Shown piece by piece: positions 24,687-34,900 of a DNA stretch of 64,000 nt. The notes under the pieces were generated by a model that saw only the letters and a list, made by a program, of their open reading frames with translations, was not told the origin of the DNA and ran no database searches. Origin of the DNA: Spirochaetae bacterium HGW-Spirochaetae-3 (GTDB lineage: Bacteria > Spirochaetota > Spirochaetia > Treponematales > UBA12059). The position numbers and the translations under genes are program-made. Numbering within the stretch: position 1 is the first letter of the stretch; the number at the start of each line of letters is the position of its first letter. The stretch lies in assembly GCA_002839315.1 (NCBI GenBank), contig PGXV01000009.1, positions 176,774 through 240,773 on the forward strand, in the 5' to 3' direction.

Positions 24687-25751
24687 TTAAATGCCAGTAT
24701 ATTTTTTAATGGTATGTAATATCTCGCAAGCAAAATGATCAACATTATCATCAAGATTATCTACTTCGAGAAAGAAACTGGAAACTGGAACATAAATCCA
24801 TTCGGGATCATCAACAGGAACAAAATATGAAGAATCAGGTGCAATCTTCTCATAGGATTTATTCGTTGATTCAATAAACGCTATTTTATCACAATACAAC
24901 TTGTGGCTTAAGCAAACGAACAAGCAATTTCCTTCGTAAGCTTGCATATTTAATCCATACCAAAATGCATAATTTTCTTTATTAGTTTTCAAGTATTTCC
25001 CAATGTTCAATATTTTTTCATCGTCTTCTGTTCCAGTAAGATCACAAGATTTCAAAGAGCTATTAAATTTTAGTATGGCGGTATCTGTTTTTAGAATGAA
25101 TTTCCTGAATTTATGATAGAACGAAATAGCATCAGATAAGTACTGTGGATTCAACATAAGTATAAAATCCTTTCTAGTAAAATATTTGACTTCCGAAATT
25201 CTCAATCTCGTTCTTAGATAATCAATAAACTCAGCAACTATGGGGTTGTCATCAGCTATATCAGAATTCTCGATATCAATAATGAAATCTTCCCATGTCT
25301 TAACAAGTGCGATGGAATTTTCATTGTTTATGTTGCATGATCGGTTGCATCTTGTTGTCAAATCAAGCTGATTTATATGATAATTCCTTGGCACTAGAAA
25401 AATAAGTGCTTTACTATTATTTTTCCTATTGAATACTTCTCTTGGGTATGTGGTTGTCTGATAGTCTTGAAGTGCTGTGGTAGAGTTGATCTTATTTTCA
25501 ACTAGAAAATAACAAGAACTGCTTTCGATTCTTAAATCAGCATTCCCTCCACCTTCAACTTTATTTTGTGTTCTTATGCCATCGTATTTGATACTATTAA
25601 GTTCAGCAATATTAAGTTTTGGTACTAGCGATGATGTCAGGGAAAGCAATATTGTATCTCGGACATATTTAGATTGCATCATTGAGTAAAGATATTCAGT
25701 AACAACATTCTCGTCATTATTGCTTACTTTAGAAATGAACTGTGTATTCAT
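24687..25751 (-). CDS. PD-(D/E)XK nuclease family protein in the R-M locus
   Basis: A 354-residue protein of the PDDEXK_4-like type: VEGGGNADLRIESSSCYFLVENKINST gives the Asp ... Glu-Asn-Lys catalytic triad (about residues 68-92), followed by QDYQTTTYPRE and a LIFLVP strand. Start ATG 25751 with AAAAGGAAA upstream. It lies 30 bp after hsdR and before mrr, so it is probably part of the restriction operon as an added nuclease or anti-phage effector. Confidence 0.7.
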   Translation of the reverse strand: MNTQFISKVSNNDENVVTEYLYSMMQSKYVRDTILLSLTSSLVPKLNIAELNSIKYDGIRTQNKVEGGGNADLRIESSSCYFLVENKINSTTALQDYQTTTYPREVFNRKNNSKALIFLVPRNYHINQLDLTTRCNRSCNINNENSIALVKTWEDFIIDIENSDIADDNPIVAEFIDYLRTRLRISEVKYFTRKDFILMLNPQYLSDAISFYHKFRKFILKTDTAILKFNSSLKSCDLTGTEDDEKILNIGKYLKTNKENYAFWYGLNMQAYEGNCLFVCLSHKLYCDKIAFIESTNKSYEKIAPDSSYFVPVDDPEWIYVPVSSFFLEVDNLDDNVDHFACEILHTIKKYTGI

Positions 25752-25781
25752 CACATTTTCCTTTTCTCGAATTATAGTATT

Positions 25782-28760
25782 CTATACAGCAATCCCCAAC
25801 TCTGCCCTGATTCGTTCATACACCTGTTTCATGAGTAACACAGAGACAACTTTTTTGAAGTCTTCATCGTTCATGAACCTGTCAGTGAATAATTCATTCT
25901 GCTCCAAGCGTTCAAGGAATATGTCCTTGATTCGTTCATCAAATACAAAGCCGAAACCATCAATGGTGTTCACCGCCGCCGCATCTCGAACCTTGCTGTC
26001 ATGGACTGCTTCCTCTGCAACGCTATCGAGGAAGAGTTCATCAGCAGGGGTAAAGTCAGTTTTGAACTTTTCATTTAGAATCTCGATTATTTTTGATAAT
26101 TCCTCTTCAGGAGATTCACCCTTGCCAGTTCCCAACTCGGTCATACCGTCAATGGATTGAGATTTATTCTTTTCTAGAGAGATTGAACCTTCAGAAATGA
26201 GTTGCAGACGGTAATACTTGAGGGCTACTTCACCTTCAACATCAAAAAGAGAACCTTGTTCTCGTCGTGGCAGTTTGGATTGAAGAAATCTTAAAAAGGT
26301 ATACAATTTCTCAAGGTCAGAATCATAGAATGGAATAATTTGGGCTAAGAACGCATACAGGGTTTTATATGATTGAAGGGATGAACGGAACTCTTCCTGC
26401 TCGTCCTCTGCTCTTGCTTTGAATCTGCTCACCGCTGGATCAATAATCCTATTGACTGTTGCATGATCTGTGGAAGTCTGCTTGTCGCGTCCAGCAAAAA
26501 ATAAGCGGCAAAACTCTGCAACTTCTTCGGGGAAGAAAATCTGGAATCCATCCATCTTGGCAGAAAGTTCATATAGTTTTTTATAGTCTACTCTCTCGCC
26601 GACAATGGTCTTTTCGTAATAGGGCTGGAAAGCATCCTGTATGTCTTGCGGTTCATTCACAAAGTCGAGGACGAAGGTGTCCTCCTTGCCAGCACAGGTT
26701 CGGTTCAACCTTGATAGCGTCTGGATAGCCTGTATGCCGCCGAGCCGCTTGTCCACATACATTGTATGGAGGAGCGGCTGGTCGAAGCCTGTCTGGTATT
26801 TATCTGCAACGATGAGGACGCAGTATTCTGCCGTATTGAACTTCTCTGGGAGTTCCTTCTCCTTGATACCCAGATTCATTCCGACTTCGGTATATTCAAC
26901 AGCACCATCTGATACAGTGCCAGAGAATGCTACCAGCGTCTTCAGGTCAGTATAACCCTTTGTCTTTATATAGGCATCAAAAGCAATTTTATAGCGGACG
27001 GCATGAAGACGCGAACGAGCAACAACCATTGCCTTGGCTTGCCCGCCAATCTTGTGCCGCGTGAACTGGCGGAAATGTTCGATTATGACTTCGGTCTTCT
27101 GGGCGATGTTGTGGGGATGCAAGGACAAGAAGCGGGCAAGGGCGGCGGATGTCTTCCGCTTATCGACTTTCGGGTTATCCGCCACTTCTTTGATGAGTTG
27201 GTAGTAAGTCTTGTATGTCGTGTAGTTGTCGAGGACATCGAGGATAAAGCCTTCCTCAATAGCCTGACGCATGGAATAGAGGTCGAAGGCTTCAGGCTTG
27301 CCATCTACTCCTTCACGACCGAAGACCTCAAGGGTCTTGTATTTGGGCGTAGCAGTGAAGGCGTAGAAAGACAGGTTTTTCTGCTTACCCCTCTTTGCCA
27401 TAGCCTTGAGGACTTCTTCCTCAGTATCCGCGTAGGCGAACTCTTCATCCGCGTCAGGATCACCGAGGACACCCTTCATTTCAGCTGCCGTCTCGCCTCC
27501 CATACTCGAATGGGCTTCATCTACAATAACAGCATATTTGCGATTCTTAATCTCTGTTGATACCTTTTCGATGACAAAGGGAAACTTCTGCAAGGTTGTT
27601 ATGATGATGGGCGTTCCAGCATTCAAGGCATTGGCTAATTGGGTAGAGTCGGTATTTATCTTTTCTACCACCCCAGCCTTATGCTCAAACTGAAAGATGG
27701 TGTTCTGTAGTTGCTGGTCAAGGACAAGGCGGTCGGTGATGACGACAACCGACGAAAAGACTCGGTTGTCCTCATCATCATGGAGAGAGGCAAGCCGATG
27801 TGCCACCCATGCTATGGAATTTGATTTCCCTGAACCAGCCGAATGCTGGATGAGGTAGTTGCGACCTGCCCCATCTGCTTTGGTGGTCTCGATAAGCCTA
27901 CGGACGCAACGGAGTTGATGGTAGCGGGGGAATATTATTGACTCTTTTCTGATTACCCTGTCGCCAGCCTTTTTCTCCTCGACCTGCAAGTGCATAAAGC
28001 GGGCGAGGATGTCCATGAGTGAATCGCGGGCTAATACCTCTTCCCAGAGATAGGCAGTCTTGTAGCCAGTTGGATTGTCTGGATTGCCCTTGCCGTTGTT
28101 GCATCCCTTGTTGAACGGTAAAAAGTAGGTATGTGTCCCAGACAGGCGGGTGGTCATGTAGGCTTCATCACAATCGACTGCGAAATGAACCAATGCTCTT
28201 TTCCTGAAAGAAAACAGGAGATCGTTCGGGTCTCGGTCGTTCTTGTATTGCTGGATGGCGTTCATCCACGTCTGGTGTGTTAGTTGATTCTTAAGTTCGA
28301 GTGTAACGACAGGAATGCCGTTGACGGTTAACACGACATCAACGGAGTTTTCATGCTTGGTTGAATATCTGGCTTGTCGGGTGATACTTAGAATGTTCGC
28401 TTGATAAAGCCTCTGCGTCTCAGGGTTCATGCCAGAAGCAGGAGCAAAATAGGCGGCATGAATCATCCTGCCGAAACACTTGAAGCCGTGGCGTAGGACA
28501 TTGAGAGTACCTTCATGTTCAGAGTTCAATGCCCGCACTAAATCTTCTATCAGTTGTTTGCCAGTAGCATCCTTGTGGATTTTGTAGAGGTAATCCCATT
28601 CCTTTGGCTGGGTCGATTTTACAAAATCAATGAATACTTCTGTATCAAGGCAGAGTTCTCGGTCGAACGAGGTATGTGGACGAGTCTTGTAGCCTTCATG
28701 TTCCGTCAGATAGATTTCAATGGCTGACTCAAAAGCGGCTTCGTTATAGTGGCTCATCAT
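25782..28760 (-). CDS. hsdR: Type I restriction endonuclease subunit R
   Basis: A ~992-residue translocase/nuclease. The N-terminal nuclease core is visible as IPVVTLELKNQLT. The SF2 helicase motifs follow: HSAGSGKSNSIAWVAHRL (Walker A), VIVDEAHSSMGG (DEAH), FTATPKYKT (motif III), and QTLSRLNRT (motif VI). It needs HsdM2-HsdS for site recognition. The start at 28760 or 28757 (MSHYNEAAF) is chosen from TTGGAGAGTG; it overlaps the PIN gene by 17 bp. It is intact. Confidence 0.95.
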   Translation of the reverse strand: MMSHYNEAAFESAIEIYLTEHEGYKTRPHTSFDRELCLDTEVFIDFVKSTQPKEWDYLYKIHKDATGKQLIEDLVRALNSEHEGTLNVLRHGFKCFGRMIHAAYFAPASGMNPETQRLYQANILSITRQARYSTKHENSVDVVLTVNGIPVVTLELKNQLTHQTWMNAIQQYKNDRDPNDLLFSFRKRALVHFAVDCDEAYMTTRLSGTHTYFLPFNKGCNNGKGNPDNPTGYKTAYLWEEVLARDSLMDILARFMHLQVEEKKAGDRVIRKESIIFPRYHQLRCVRRLIETTKADGAGRNYLIQHSAGSGKSNSIAWVAHRLASLHDDEDNRVFSSVVVITDRLVLDQQLQNTIFQFEHKAGVVEKINTDSTQLANALNAGTPIIITTLQKFPFVIEKVSTEIKNRKYAVIVDEAHSSMGGETAAEMKGVLGDPDADEEFAYADTEEEVLKAMAKRGKQKNLSFYAFTATPKYKTLEVFGREGVDGKPEAFDLYSMRQAIEEGFILDVLDNYTTYKTYYQLIKEVADNPKVDKRKTSAALARFLSLHPHNIAQKTEVIIEHFRQFTRHKIGGQAKAMVVARSRLHAVRYKIAFDAYIKTKGYTDLKTLVAFSGTVSDGAVEYTEVGMNLGIKEKELPEKFNTAEYCVLIVADKYQTGFDQPLLHTMYVDKRLGGIQAIQTLSRLNRTCAGKEDTFVLDFVNEPQDIQDAFQPYYEKTIVGERVDYKKLYELSAKMDGFQIFFPEEVAEFCRLFFAGRDKQTSTDHATVNRIIDPAVSRFKARAEDEQEEFRSSLQSYKTLYAFLAQIIPFYDSDLEKLYTFLRFLQSKLPRREQGSLFDVEGEVALKYYRLQLISEGSISLEKNKSQSIDGMTELGTGKGESPEEELSKIIEILNEKFKTDFTPADELFLDSVAEEAVHDSKVRDAAAVNTIDGFGFVFDERIKDIFLERLEQNELFTDRFMNDEDFKKVVSVLLMKQVYERIRAELGIAV

Positions 28761-29277
28761 CACTCTCCAACTTTTTTTGGTGTGTAACATTTACTTTCCA
28801 ACTATTTTCTTCAAAGAACTCAATCATATTCATAGATCGAAGTCCAAATGACTTGCATGCGGCTGGAAGTTTATCTGAAGAAATTTTGCTTTCTTGAGTT
28901 ACTAAAATACAAGGCACATTTCTTTTTTCTTGTTCTTCAATTAAAAGTGCAATTAGCCAAGGGTCGGCTTGTTCTTTTTTACACCCAGAATCAATTAGTT
29001 TCGGATTCTTTTTGACTATATCAGCAATCAACTCCCACTGGCGATCTGTTTTAAGTACAAAACGAGCCTTGAACGGTATAATCCATTGAGCAAGAGCATC
29101 AGGATGATCTTGATTATAGTAAACTTCGTCAAAAACAAGTCGATGTGAAAATGCTATATCTGATATAAATATATCGCTTAGTAACTTCCATATTGAAGGA
29201 ACTGCTGATTGAGGATAGTAACGGTGGAGTGCCATTAAAAGGCTTGAATCAATACAAAATAATTTATTATATTTCAT
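28744..29277 (-). CDS. PIN-like toxin (DUF4411 family)
   Basis: A 177-residue protein. KLFCIDSSLLMALHRYYP with FDEVYY, then QADPWLIALL and CILVTQES, gives the conserved acidic residues of a PIN ribonuclease domain, in the DUF4411 branch. It is encoded directly after an XRE/ImmA-IrrE protein and overlaps it by 11 bp, the usual toxin-antitoxin order of this family. ATG 29277 is chosen over an upstream TTG. Position inside the hsd operon, between hsdS and hsdR, is unusual. Confidence 0.8.
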   Translation of the reverse strand: MKYNKLFCIDSSLLMALHRYYPQSAVPSIWKLLSDIFISDIAFSHRLVFDEVYYNQDHPDALAQWIIPFKARFVLKTDRQWELIADIVKKNPKLIDSGCKKEQADPWLIALLIEEQEKRNVPCILVTQESKISSDKLPAACKSFGLRSMNMIEFFEENSWKVNVTHQKKLESDDEPL

Positions 29278-30364
29278 GTTCAAGTCGTCCCATTCTTACA
29301 TCTAACAATCTGCTTGCTTGTGGGAAGGAAATACGATCTGTCCGTAAAGAATCAAGAACGGAGTTATAATATCGGTCACCACGAATAGACCGGCTCTTAA
29401 CTTCTGGCAAGACTATCACAGGTTTATCACTTTTAATTTTTTGCTTCTGCAACCCTTCTTTCCGTATTTCTGCAAGCCATTCGAAGAAGATGGATTTACT
29501 GATCAATTTTTCGCTTTCAAGTCTTCGAAGATATACTTCTCTGCTGACTTTTGCTCTTGTCGAACGTCGCTGTAATTCAAAAAGATCACTGCATTCACTT
29601 ACTATTGGAAGTAAAAAATAACCTGCAAAATCATTGCAAATAAACTCATCATGGTTGTCTTCAGATTCCCACCCACATAATCCTGATTGTGTTTGAAGTA
29701 GATGGGCAATCTCATGAAAGAGAGTAAATATCCTGTTCGCCGGTGCATAATTGCCATTTACGATTATTACCATGGGAAGGCTTTCTGCAAGGCAAAATCC
29801 TTGAGCATCTTCAGTCGGGAAAGAAAACTGAAATACAAGAATGCCCAGTTTTTCTTCTATTGCTTTTCGCCATTCACGGAATGCGGTATTTGTATTGCTG
29901 AAGTGAGTTTGATCAATGCTTGAGATGCCGAGTTTTTGCCGTAGTAACCTTATCTGTTCGGATTTTTCCTTAAGTTTTATTGCATCAAGAAAAAGCCTAC
30001 CTTCAGACCATGAATCAGAAGGTTCAAGGTCAAGAGCAGATTCTTGAAATGAATTCGCTTGACGAATGGCAAACAAAGTGTCTGGATGAAGTTTGTTAGT
30101 TCTTGCTTTTATATTCCTGTAATCCTTTGGATGCTTCGCTTTGGGAGGAGTGTTTGGTAAGAAGAAGACAGCGGTTTGTCGCTTAAGAATGGTTGCGATT
30201 TTCTCAAGAGTTGTTCTTGGCACACCTTCACCAGTCGATTCGAACGATAAGTATTCCTCAAGCGGTGTATCCGTCTGAAGGGCAACTTCTGTCGCTGAAT
30301 ATCCAGCCTCTTCTCTTGCCCATGTCAACAAAGAAGGATTTATGCTAATAAGATGCTTCTTCAT
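29267..30364 (-). CDS. XRE / ImmA-IrrE (HEXXH) antitoxin-like protein
   Basis: A 365-residue protein. The N-terminal HTH (LLTWAREEAGYSATEVALQT, residues about 12-31) is followed by the FLPNTPP linker and the ImmA/IrrE zinc-peptidase-like domain with FTLFHEIAHLL (HEIAH near residue 217) and DEFICNDFAGYFLLP. This architecture pairs with DUF4411 PIN toxins. The ATG overlaps the hsdS stop by 4 bp. It probably represses the operon or neutralises the downstream toxin. Confidence 0.85.
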   Translation of the reverse strand: MKKHLISINPSLLTWAREEAGYSATEVALQTDTPLEEYLSFESTGEGVPRTTLEKIATILKRQTAVFFLPNTPPKAKHPKDYRNIKARTNKLHPDTLFAIRQANSFQESALDLEPSDSWSEGRLFLDAIKLKEKSEQIRLLRQKLGISSIDQTHFSNTNTAFREWRKAIEEKLGILVFQFSFPTEDAQGFCLAESLPMVIIVNGNYAPANRIFTLFHEIAHLLQTQSGLCGWESEDNHDEFICNDFAGYFLLPIVSECSDLFELQRRSTRAKVSREVYLRRLESEKLISKSIFFEWLAEIRKEGLQKQKIKSDKPVIVLPEVKSRSIRGDRYYNSVLDSLRTDRISFPQASRLLDVRMGRLEHEI

Positions 30365-31695
30365 GCACTACCCCGATTATTTGATTGTTTTCGCTCTGAT
30401 GAAATATCAATCTGTCCAGAGACTGCGGTAGTGATGAGAGAGGAACGGTATTCGCGGAGTGTAATGACGGACTTTTGGATTAACCTGCTAAGTCCATTTA
30501 TTTCATTGCATACTGTATCTAAATACTCAATAATAATATTTTGTTCTTTTTTTGGTGGAAATGGAATTTTTATATTTCCAATTTTGTTAGTTGAAATATT
30601 TGGTTGTTGACCAGTCTTGTCAATTTCCATATCAAAAATATGTGTAAAAACACTATCTATAACTATATAATAAATCCATTTCATATCCGCTTTACCAGAA
30701 GGACGAAAAACTGCATTTCGTTGATTCAGAAGTGCTTTCTCATCACTTTCAAAAACAGCCGCTTTTATTCCAGTGGATATAATTGGACGAGTCAAGGCAA
30801 ATATCAAATCATTTTTATAAACCCTAAATTGAGATAAGAGTGTGTAATACTTTTCATCGATAAAACTCTCATCCTCCCAATCAATTCTCATAGATTGAAT
30901 ATTTGAAATCTTCAATATTCTTACACCAGAATCCATAAACTCTAAACTATCAAAAGCATATCCATTTTGCATCTTCCCTAAATGTTTAATAGGAATTACT
31001 TCCCACCCCTCTGGTATCTCCCCAATCCACTCAACTCCTGAATCCTTCATCTTGGCTTTCGGGTCGAGTCCTTTGGTTATGGCTCTTGTGATGATAGCCT
31101 GACGCTTCTCTTGAAGGAGTGCTATTTGGCGTTCCTTCTTGGCTATGAGGGCGTCGATGCGGACGGTCTCTTTGTCGAGGTAGGCGGCTATGTCTTTCTG
31201 GATGGGGAGAGGGGGAAGTGGCATTAGAAGCGATGAAAACTTTTCAACAGTAAAATGGGCAATAGTAGCTTTATTACATAGTATTCCAAACCAACCACAG
31301 TTGGCAGTATGTTCAAGAAAGTATGCTAAATAATTTACAGAAGAATAAATTGAACGGACTCGATGTAAGGCATTTTGGATTATTGTTGTCTCATTGATAT
31401 TATTAGCAATAGCCGCTCTTCCTACTTCTCCACCCTCACAGACCAATAAGTCTCCATTTAGAATCTGGTATTTTGATATATCACAAGAGTTCGCCCACAT
31501 TTGAGGAAGATTTTCACTATCGACCTTCCCCCAATTAACATTTATTGCTCTTAAGTAAGGGTATTGCTTATCAAAAACCGTTGATGCTTCGTTCTGAAGC
31601 ATTTTGCCAAGTTGTATATTGTAGGATATACTTACTTTTACAATGCTCCAACTTTCGGAGATATTTGGTAGCCATTCAACTCCCGATTCCTTCAT
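30361..31695 (-). CDS. hsdS: Type I R-M specificity subunit S
   Basis: A 444-residue HsdS with two target-recognition domains separated by conserved helical spacers. Spacer 1 is MPLPPLPIQKDIAAYLDKET with the coiled coil LIAKKERQIALLQEKRQ; the second half begins KDSGVEWIGEIPEGWEV and ends with IPFPPKKEQNIIIEYLD plus a short coiled coil. The two TRDs would recognise the two halves of a split site. The ATG overlaps the hsdM stop (31692-31695). Intact. Confidence 0.95.
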   Translation of the reverse strand: MKESGVEWLPNISESWSIVKVSISYNIQLGKMLQNEASTVFDKQYPYLRAINVNWGKVDSENLPQMWANSCDISKYQILNGDLLVCEGGEVGRAAIANNINETTIIQNALHRVRSIYSSVNYLAYFLEHTANCGWFGILCNKATIAHFTVEKFSSLLMPLPPLPIQKDIAAYLDKETVRIDALIAKKERQIALLQEKRQAIITRAITKGLDPKAKMKDSGVEWIGEIPEGWEVIPIKHLGKMQNGYAFDSLEFMDSGVRILKISNIQSMRIDWEDESFIDEKYYTLLSQFRVYKNDLIFALTRPIISTGIKAAVFESDEKALLNQRNAVFRPSGKADMKWIYYIVIDSVFTHIFDMEIDKTGQQPNISTNKIGNIKIPFPPKKEQNIIIEYLDTVCNEINGLSRLIQKSVITLREYRSSLITTAVSGQIDISSERKQSNNRGSA

Positions 31696-33707
31696 TTTTT
31701 CATCCCACTCTTCAGCAGAGCCGTAATCTCTTCTTCTATGGCTGTCAGTTCAGTCTGTATCTCCTCAACCGACCGAGGTGGCTGATAGACATAGAAGTAA
31801 CGGTTGAAGGAGATTTCATACCCGACCTTGGTCTTGTCCTCATCTACCCAAGCGTCTGGCACATAAGGCAAAACTTCTCGCTTCATGTAGGCATCAATCT
31901 TCTCGTCCAGCGGAACATTCTCGTTGTCGCGGAGTTCAGAATCAGGGACAGGTCTTCCCTTGGAGTCATCAACCACATCCGCAGTCTCATCTCTTTCAGA
32001 CAGGGCATCAAGAATGGCTTTATAGAGAGGTGTCTTGAGTTTGAGGTTACCTACCGCCTTGTCCAGCAGTTTCTCGAATGAGACTTGGTTCTTGACTACA
32101 CCTACTTTACCCAGAGTCTGCAAAGCCTTCAGAATCGACTCTTGAATTTGCTGACCTTCCCTAACCTCCGCCTCTGCTCCCTTGGTGTCTTTCCGCTTCT
32201 TGCTCTCTCCCAAGGCAATGAACTGGGAAGCCGCCTTGATACGTTCAAGCCGCTCTTCATTGATGCAAAAGTTGAGTTTCAAGGGTCGTTCTACAGTGAT
32301 ACGGTTGTAACCAAAGAAGGAGTTTGGATAGATTTTGCAATACTTGCCCTGCCTAAACCCTGCATAGAGATTCACAATCTCTTCTCTATGCTTGTCGTCA
32401 ATCTCGTTCCGTTTGTTGCCCAACGACTTCCTCATTTTGGTGAAGAAGGAGGTGGCATCAATCAACTGAACCTTGCCCTTGCGGCGGGCTTCCTTCCTGT
32501 TCGTGACTATCCAGATGTAGGTGGAGATGCCCGTGTTGTAGAAGAGTTGGTCAGGCATGGCGATGATGGCTTCAAGCCAGTCATTCTCGATTATCCATCG
32601 GCGTATCTCCGACTCACCAGACCCAGCCCCGCCAGTGAAGAGCGGTGAGCCGTTGAAGACCACCCCAAGCCTACTGCCCCCATCTTCTGGCTTCTTCATC
32701 TTACTGATAAGGTGCTGAAGGAAGAGGAACGAGCCGTCATTGATACGCGGTGTCCCTGCTCCAAATCGACCAGCAAAGCCCTTCTCTTCGTACTCCTTCT
32801 GGATGTAAGCCGACTCTGGTTTCCATTCCACGCCGAAGGGAGGATTGATGAGCATATAGTCAAATTTATTCTCTTTGAAACCATCTTCGGTGAATGAGTT
32901 GCCATAGACGATGTGATCGATGTTTTGCCCTTTTATCATCATGTCTGACCCAGAGATGGCATATGACTGGGCGTTGTAGTCCTGACCGAATACTTCCAGT
33001 CGTGCATCAGGGTTGTGCTCATGGAGATATTCCTGCGAGACCGACAGCATACCGCCAGTTCCCATGGCACAGTCATACATGGTCTTGACGATGCCCTTGG
33101 CAGTCAGAATGTCAGAGTCAGGGTTGAAGAGAATATCGACCATGAGGCGGATGACCTCACGCGGCGTGAAGTGGTCTCCCGCTTCTTCGTTCGATGCTTC
33201 ATTAAATCTGCGTATCAGTTCCTCGAAGACATAACCCATCTCAATGTTGGAGACCTTATCTGGATGTAGGTCTATTTCCGCAAACTTGCTCACCACCAAG
33301 AAGAGGCGGTCTGCCTTGTCCAGTTTGCTGATATGCTCCTCGAAACCGAACGAATCGAGGATGGTGCGAGCCTTGTCGGAGAACCCCTTCATGTAATTGA
33401 CGAGGTTGGCGGTGATGTTGGCAGGGTCGCCCTTCAACTTCTCAAAGGAAAACTTGGAGGTGTTGTAGAAGGGAACTTTGGTTATTCTAACAAGTTTGGC
33501 ATCAAGGATGCCTTTGCCCTGCTCCTTTGATGCCTTGTACTCCTCCAAGACCTTGGCTTTTGTTGGTTCAAGGACGCAATCAAGGCGGCGTAGGACGGTC
33601 AGGGGAAGCATGACATCCTTGTATTGGTTGGGGCGGTATGGACCTCGGAGCAAGTCGGCTACAGACCAGATGAAGTTCGTTTTGTCGTTGAAGTTGATGG
33701 GGGGCAT
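31692..33707 (-). CDS. hsdM: Type I R-M DNA methyltransferase subunit M
   Basis: A 671-residue N6-adenine methyltransferase. It has the HsdM N-terminal helical domain, SAM motif CAMGTGGML (about residue 215), catalytic motif NPPFG (about 285), and FTPREVIRLMVDIL in front of motif I. The C-terminal ~180 residues carry the extra helices seen in long HsdM variants (VPYVPDAWVDEDKTKVGYEI). First gene of the operon, with AAAGGATAG before ATG 33707 and a strong promoter at 33843-33871. Intact. Confidence 0.95.
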   Translation of the reverse strand: MPPINFNDKTNFIWSVADLLRGPYRPNQYKDVMLPLTVLRRLDCVLEPTKAKVLEEYKASKEQGKGILDAKLVRITKVPFYNTSKFSFEKLKGDPANITANLVNYMKGFSDKARTILDSFGFEEHISKLDKADRLFLVVSKFAEIDLHPDKVSNIEMGYVFEELIRRFNEASNEEAGDHFTPREVIRLMVDILFNPDSDILTAKGIVKTMYDCAMGTGGMLSVSQEYLHEHNPDARLEVFGQDYNAQSYAISGSDMMIKGQNIDHIVYGNSFTEDGFKENKFDYMLINPPFGVEWKPESAYIQKEYEEKGFAGRFGAGTPRINDGSFLFLQHLISKMKKPEDGGSRLGVVFNGSPLFTGGAGSGESEIRRWIIENDWLEAIIAMPDQLFYNTGISTYIWIVTNRKEARRKGKVQLIDATSFFTKMRKSLGNKRNEIDDKHREEIVNLYAGFRQGKYCKIYPNSFFGYNRITVERPLKLNFCINEERLERIKAASQFIALGESKKRKDTKGAEAEVREGQQIQESILKALQTLGKVGVVKNQVSFEKLLDKAVGNLKLKTPLYKAILDALSERDETADVVDDSKGRPVPDSELRDNENVPLDEKIDAYMKREVLPYVPDAWVDEDKTKVGYEISFNRYFYVYQPPRSVEEIQTELTAIEEEITALLKSGMKK

Positions 33708-33842
33708 TGTCTATCCTTTAATCTTTGGTGCAGTCGCATATAGCGAGGAATAGCCCATTCCTGAGCTTGTTTGCTGGGGGTAGGCTTGAATTGATGCTTT
33801 GTAGGTACTTTTTTTGCTTAATCACGACTTTATGCATACTTG

Positions 33843-33871
33843 ATAGTATATCAGGGAAGAAAACCTGTCAA
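33843..33871 (-). promoter_or_regulatory. Promoter of the hsd operon
   Basis: On the minus strand, TTGACA (33871-33866), a 17-bp spacer and TACTAT (33848-33843). The leader to hsdM is about 130 nt. Confidence 0.7.
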
Positions 33872-34327
33872 AAAGTATCAGAGGTGGAGATTGTGGAGAT
33901 TCGAGTAGTGGATGGTGTTCTCTTCTGACATGGACAAGGATTTGATGATAATGAGGCTGATTAGGGGTGGAAGTAGGAGGGATTTCCCTAAGGTTGGGTA
34001 CCTAATCGATGAGGGGGCATCAGCCCTTGCAGAAGAATTTGACGCAGAGTTGAATGAGGTATAGGCTATTCATTGTTTTAGGCAAGGAAAATTCATCATT
34101 CTTAGATAAAGATGTAGTGAGGAATTAAATACTATCAGAAAAGGTATGTTGTCTGTTATGTAAATATTATAGTTATTCGTTCATTAGCATTATTTTATCT
34201 TACCTTGATATTTGATTAGAATACTTGTTAGGTAGAATGAATTTAATAATATGCCAGCAAGTTGAACAGCATGAGTCATCAAATTGTCATTATATGGCGT
34301 TGCAGTCATAGACAGAAGGAGGACTTT
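33872..34327. other. Intergenic region between hsdM promoter and secreted-protein gene
   Basis: About 450 bp. A 44-codon open frame at 33930-34064 (plus; product includes IRGGSRRDFPKVGYLIDEG) has no ribosome site and is left unassigned. The rest is AT-rich without hairpins or repeats that I can support. Confidence 0.4.
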
Positions 34328-34900
34328 ATGAAGTTCAAAGTAGTGCTTATTACTCTATTGTTTTATTCGACAGTATGCATATTCGCTCAATCGCTAGGGG
34401 TTGACCGAGTACACCCCAGTGAAACAGTTGGTCAATCAAAATCTGATAGACGAACAGAATTAGCAACTTATCAGGTCGACCAACTAAAAGATAAAGCTTC
34501 TATGCTACTTGCTACACTCCAATTACCTATTACTGCTGGTAGTATAATTATGACTGATAGTGGGTCGTCTAATTATGCTGTAACTTTTGGAGGTGGTGTA
34601 TCAGGTGTTTTAATGCTTGCTGATGCAACATTGGACAGTAACAAAAAGACATATACTATAAAGCCTTCACTATATGCCGGATTAACAATTGTTGGTGGCT
34701 ATACACCAATAACATCAGATAATAATAATCCATCAGCCAATGTAATATTTGGTGGCATATTGGGTGTGTATGACTTATCATTGATTTATGGATATGACAT
34801 TGTAAATCATAAAGCAACTTGGTTGTTTGGCACAAAGATAGATTCATTCAAGCTTACCGATAGCTTAACAAAAGTAATCGGTAAAATCAAAGAACGATAG
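34328..34900 (+). CDS. Secreted protein, unknown function
   Basis: A 190-residue protein with a signal peptide (MKFKVVLITLLFYSTVCIFAQS). The mature part is glycine-rich with short strands (NYAVTFGGGVSGVLMLAD, PSLYAGLTIVGGY, IFGGILGVYDLSLIYGYDI), which fits a small outer-membrane or periplasmic beta protein. ATG 34328 is chosen because AAGGAGG precedes it; the frame is open further upstream without a site. Confidence 0.6.
   Translation: MKFKVVLITLLFYSTVCIFAQSLGVDRVHPSETVGQSKSDRRTELATYQVDQLKDKASMLLATLQLPITAGSIIMTDSGSSNYAVTFGGGVSGVLMLADATLDSNKKTYTIKPSLYAGLTIVGGYTPITSDNNNPSANVIFGGILGVYDLSLIYGYDIVNHKATWLFGTKIDSFKLTDSLTKVIGKIKER

Noticed and set aside
27003..27560. 185-codon plus-strand frame within hsdR
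   Set aside because: Antisense to a well-supported gene; no ribosome site or domain.
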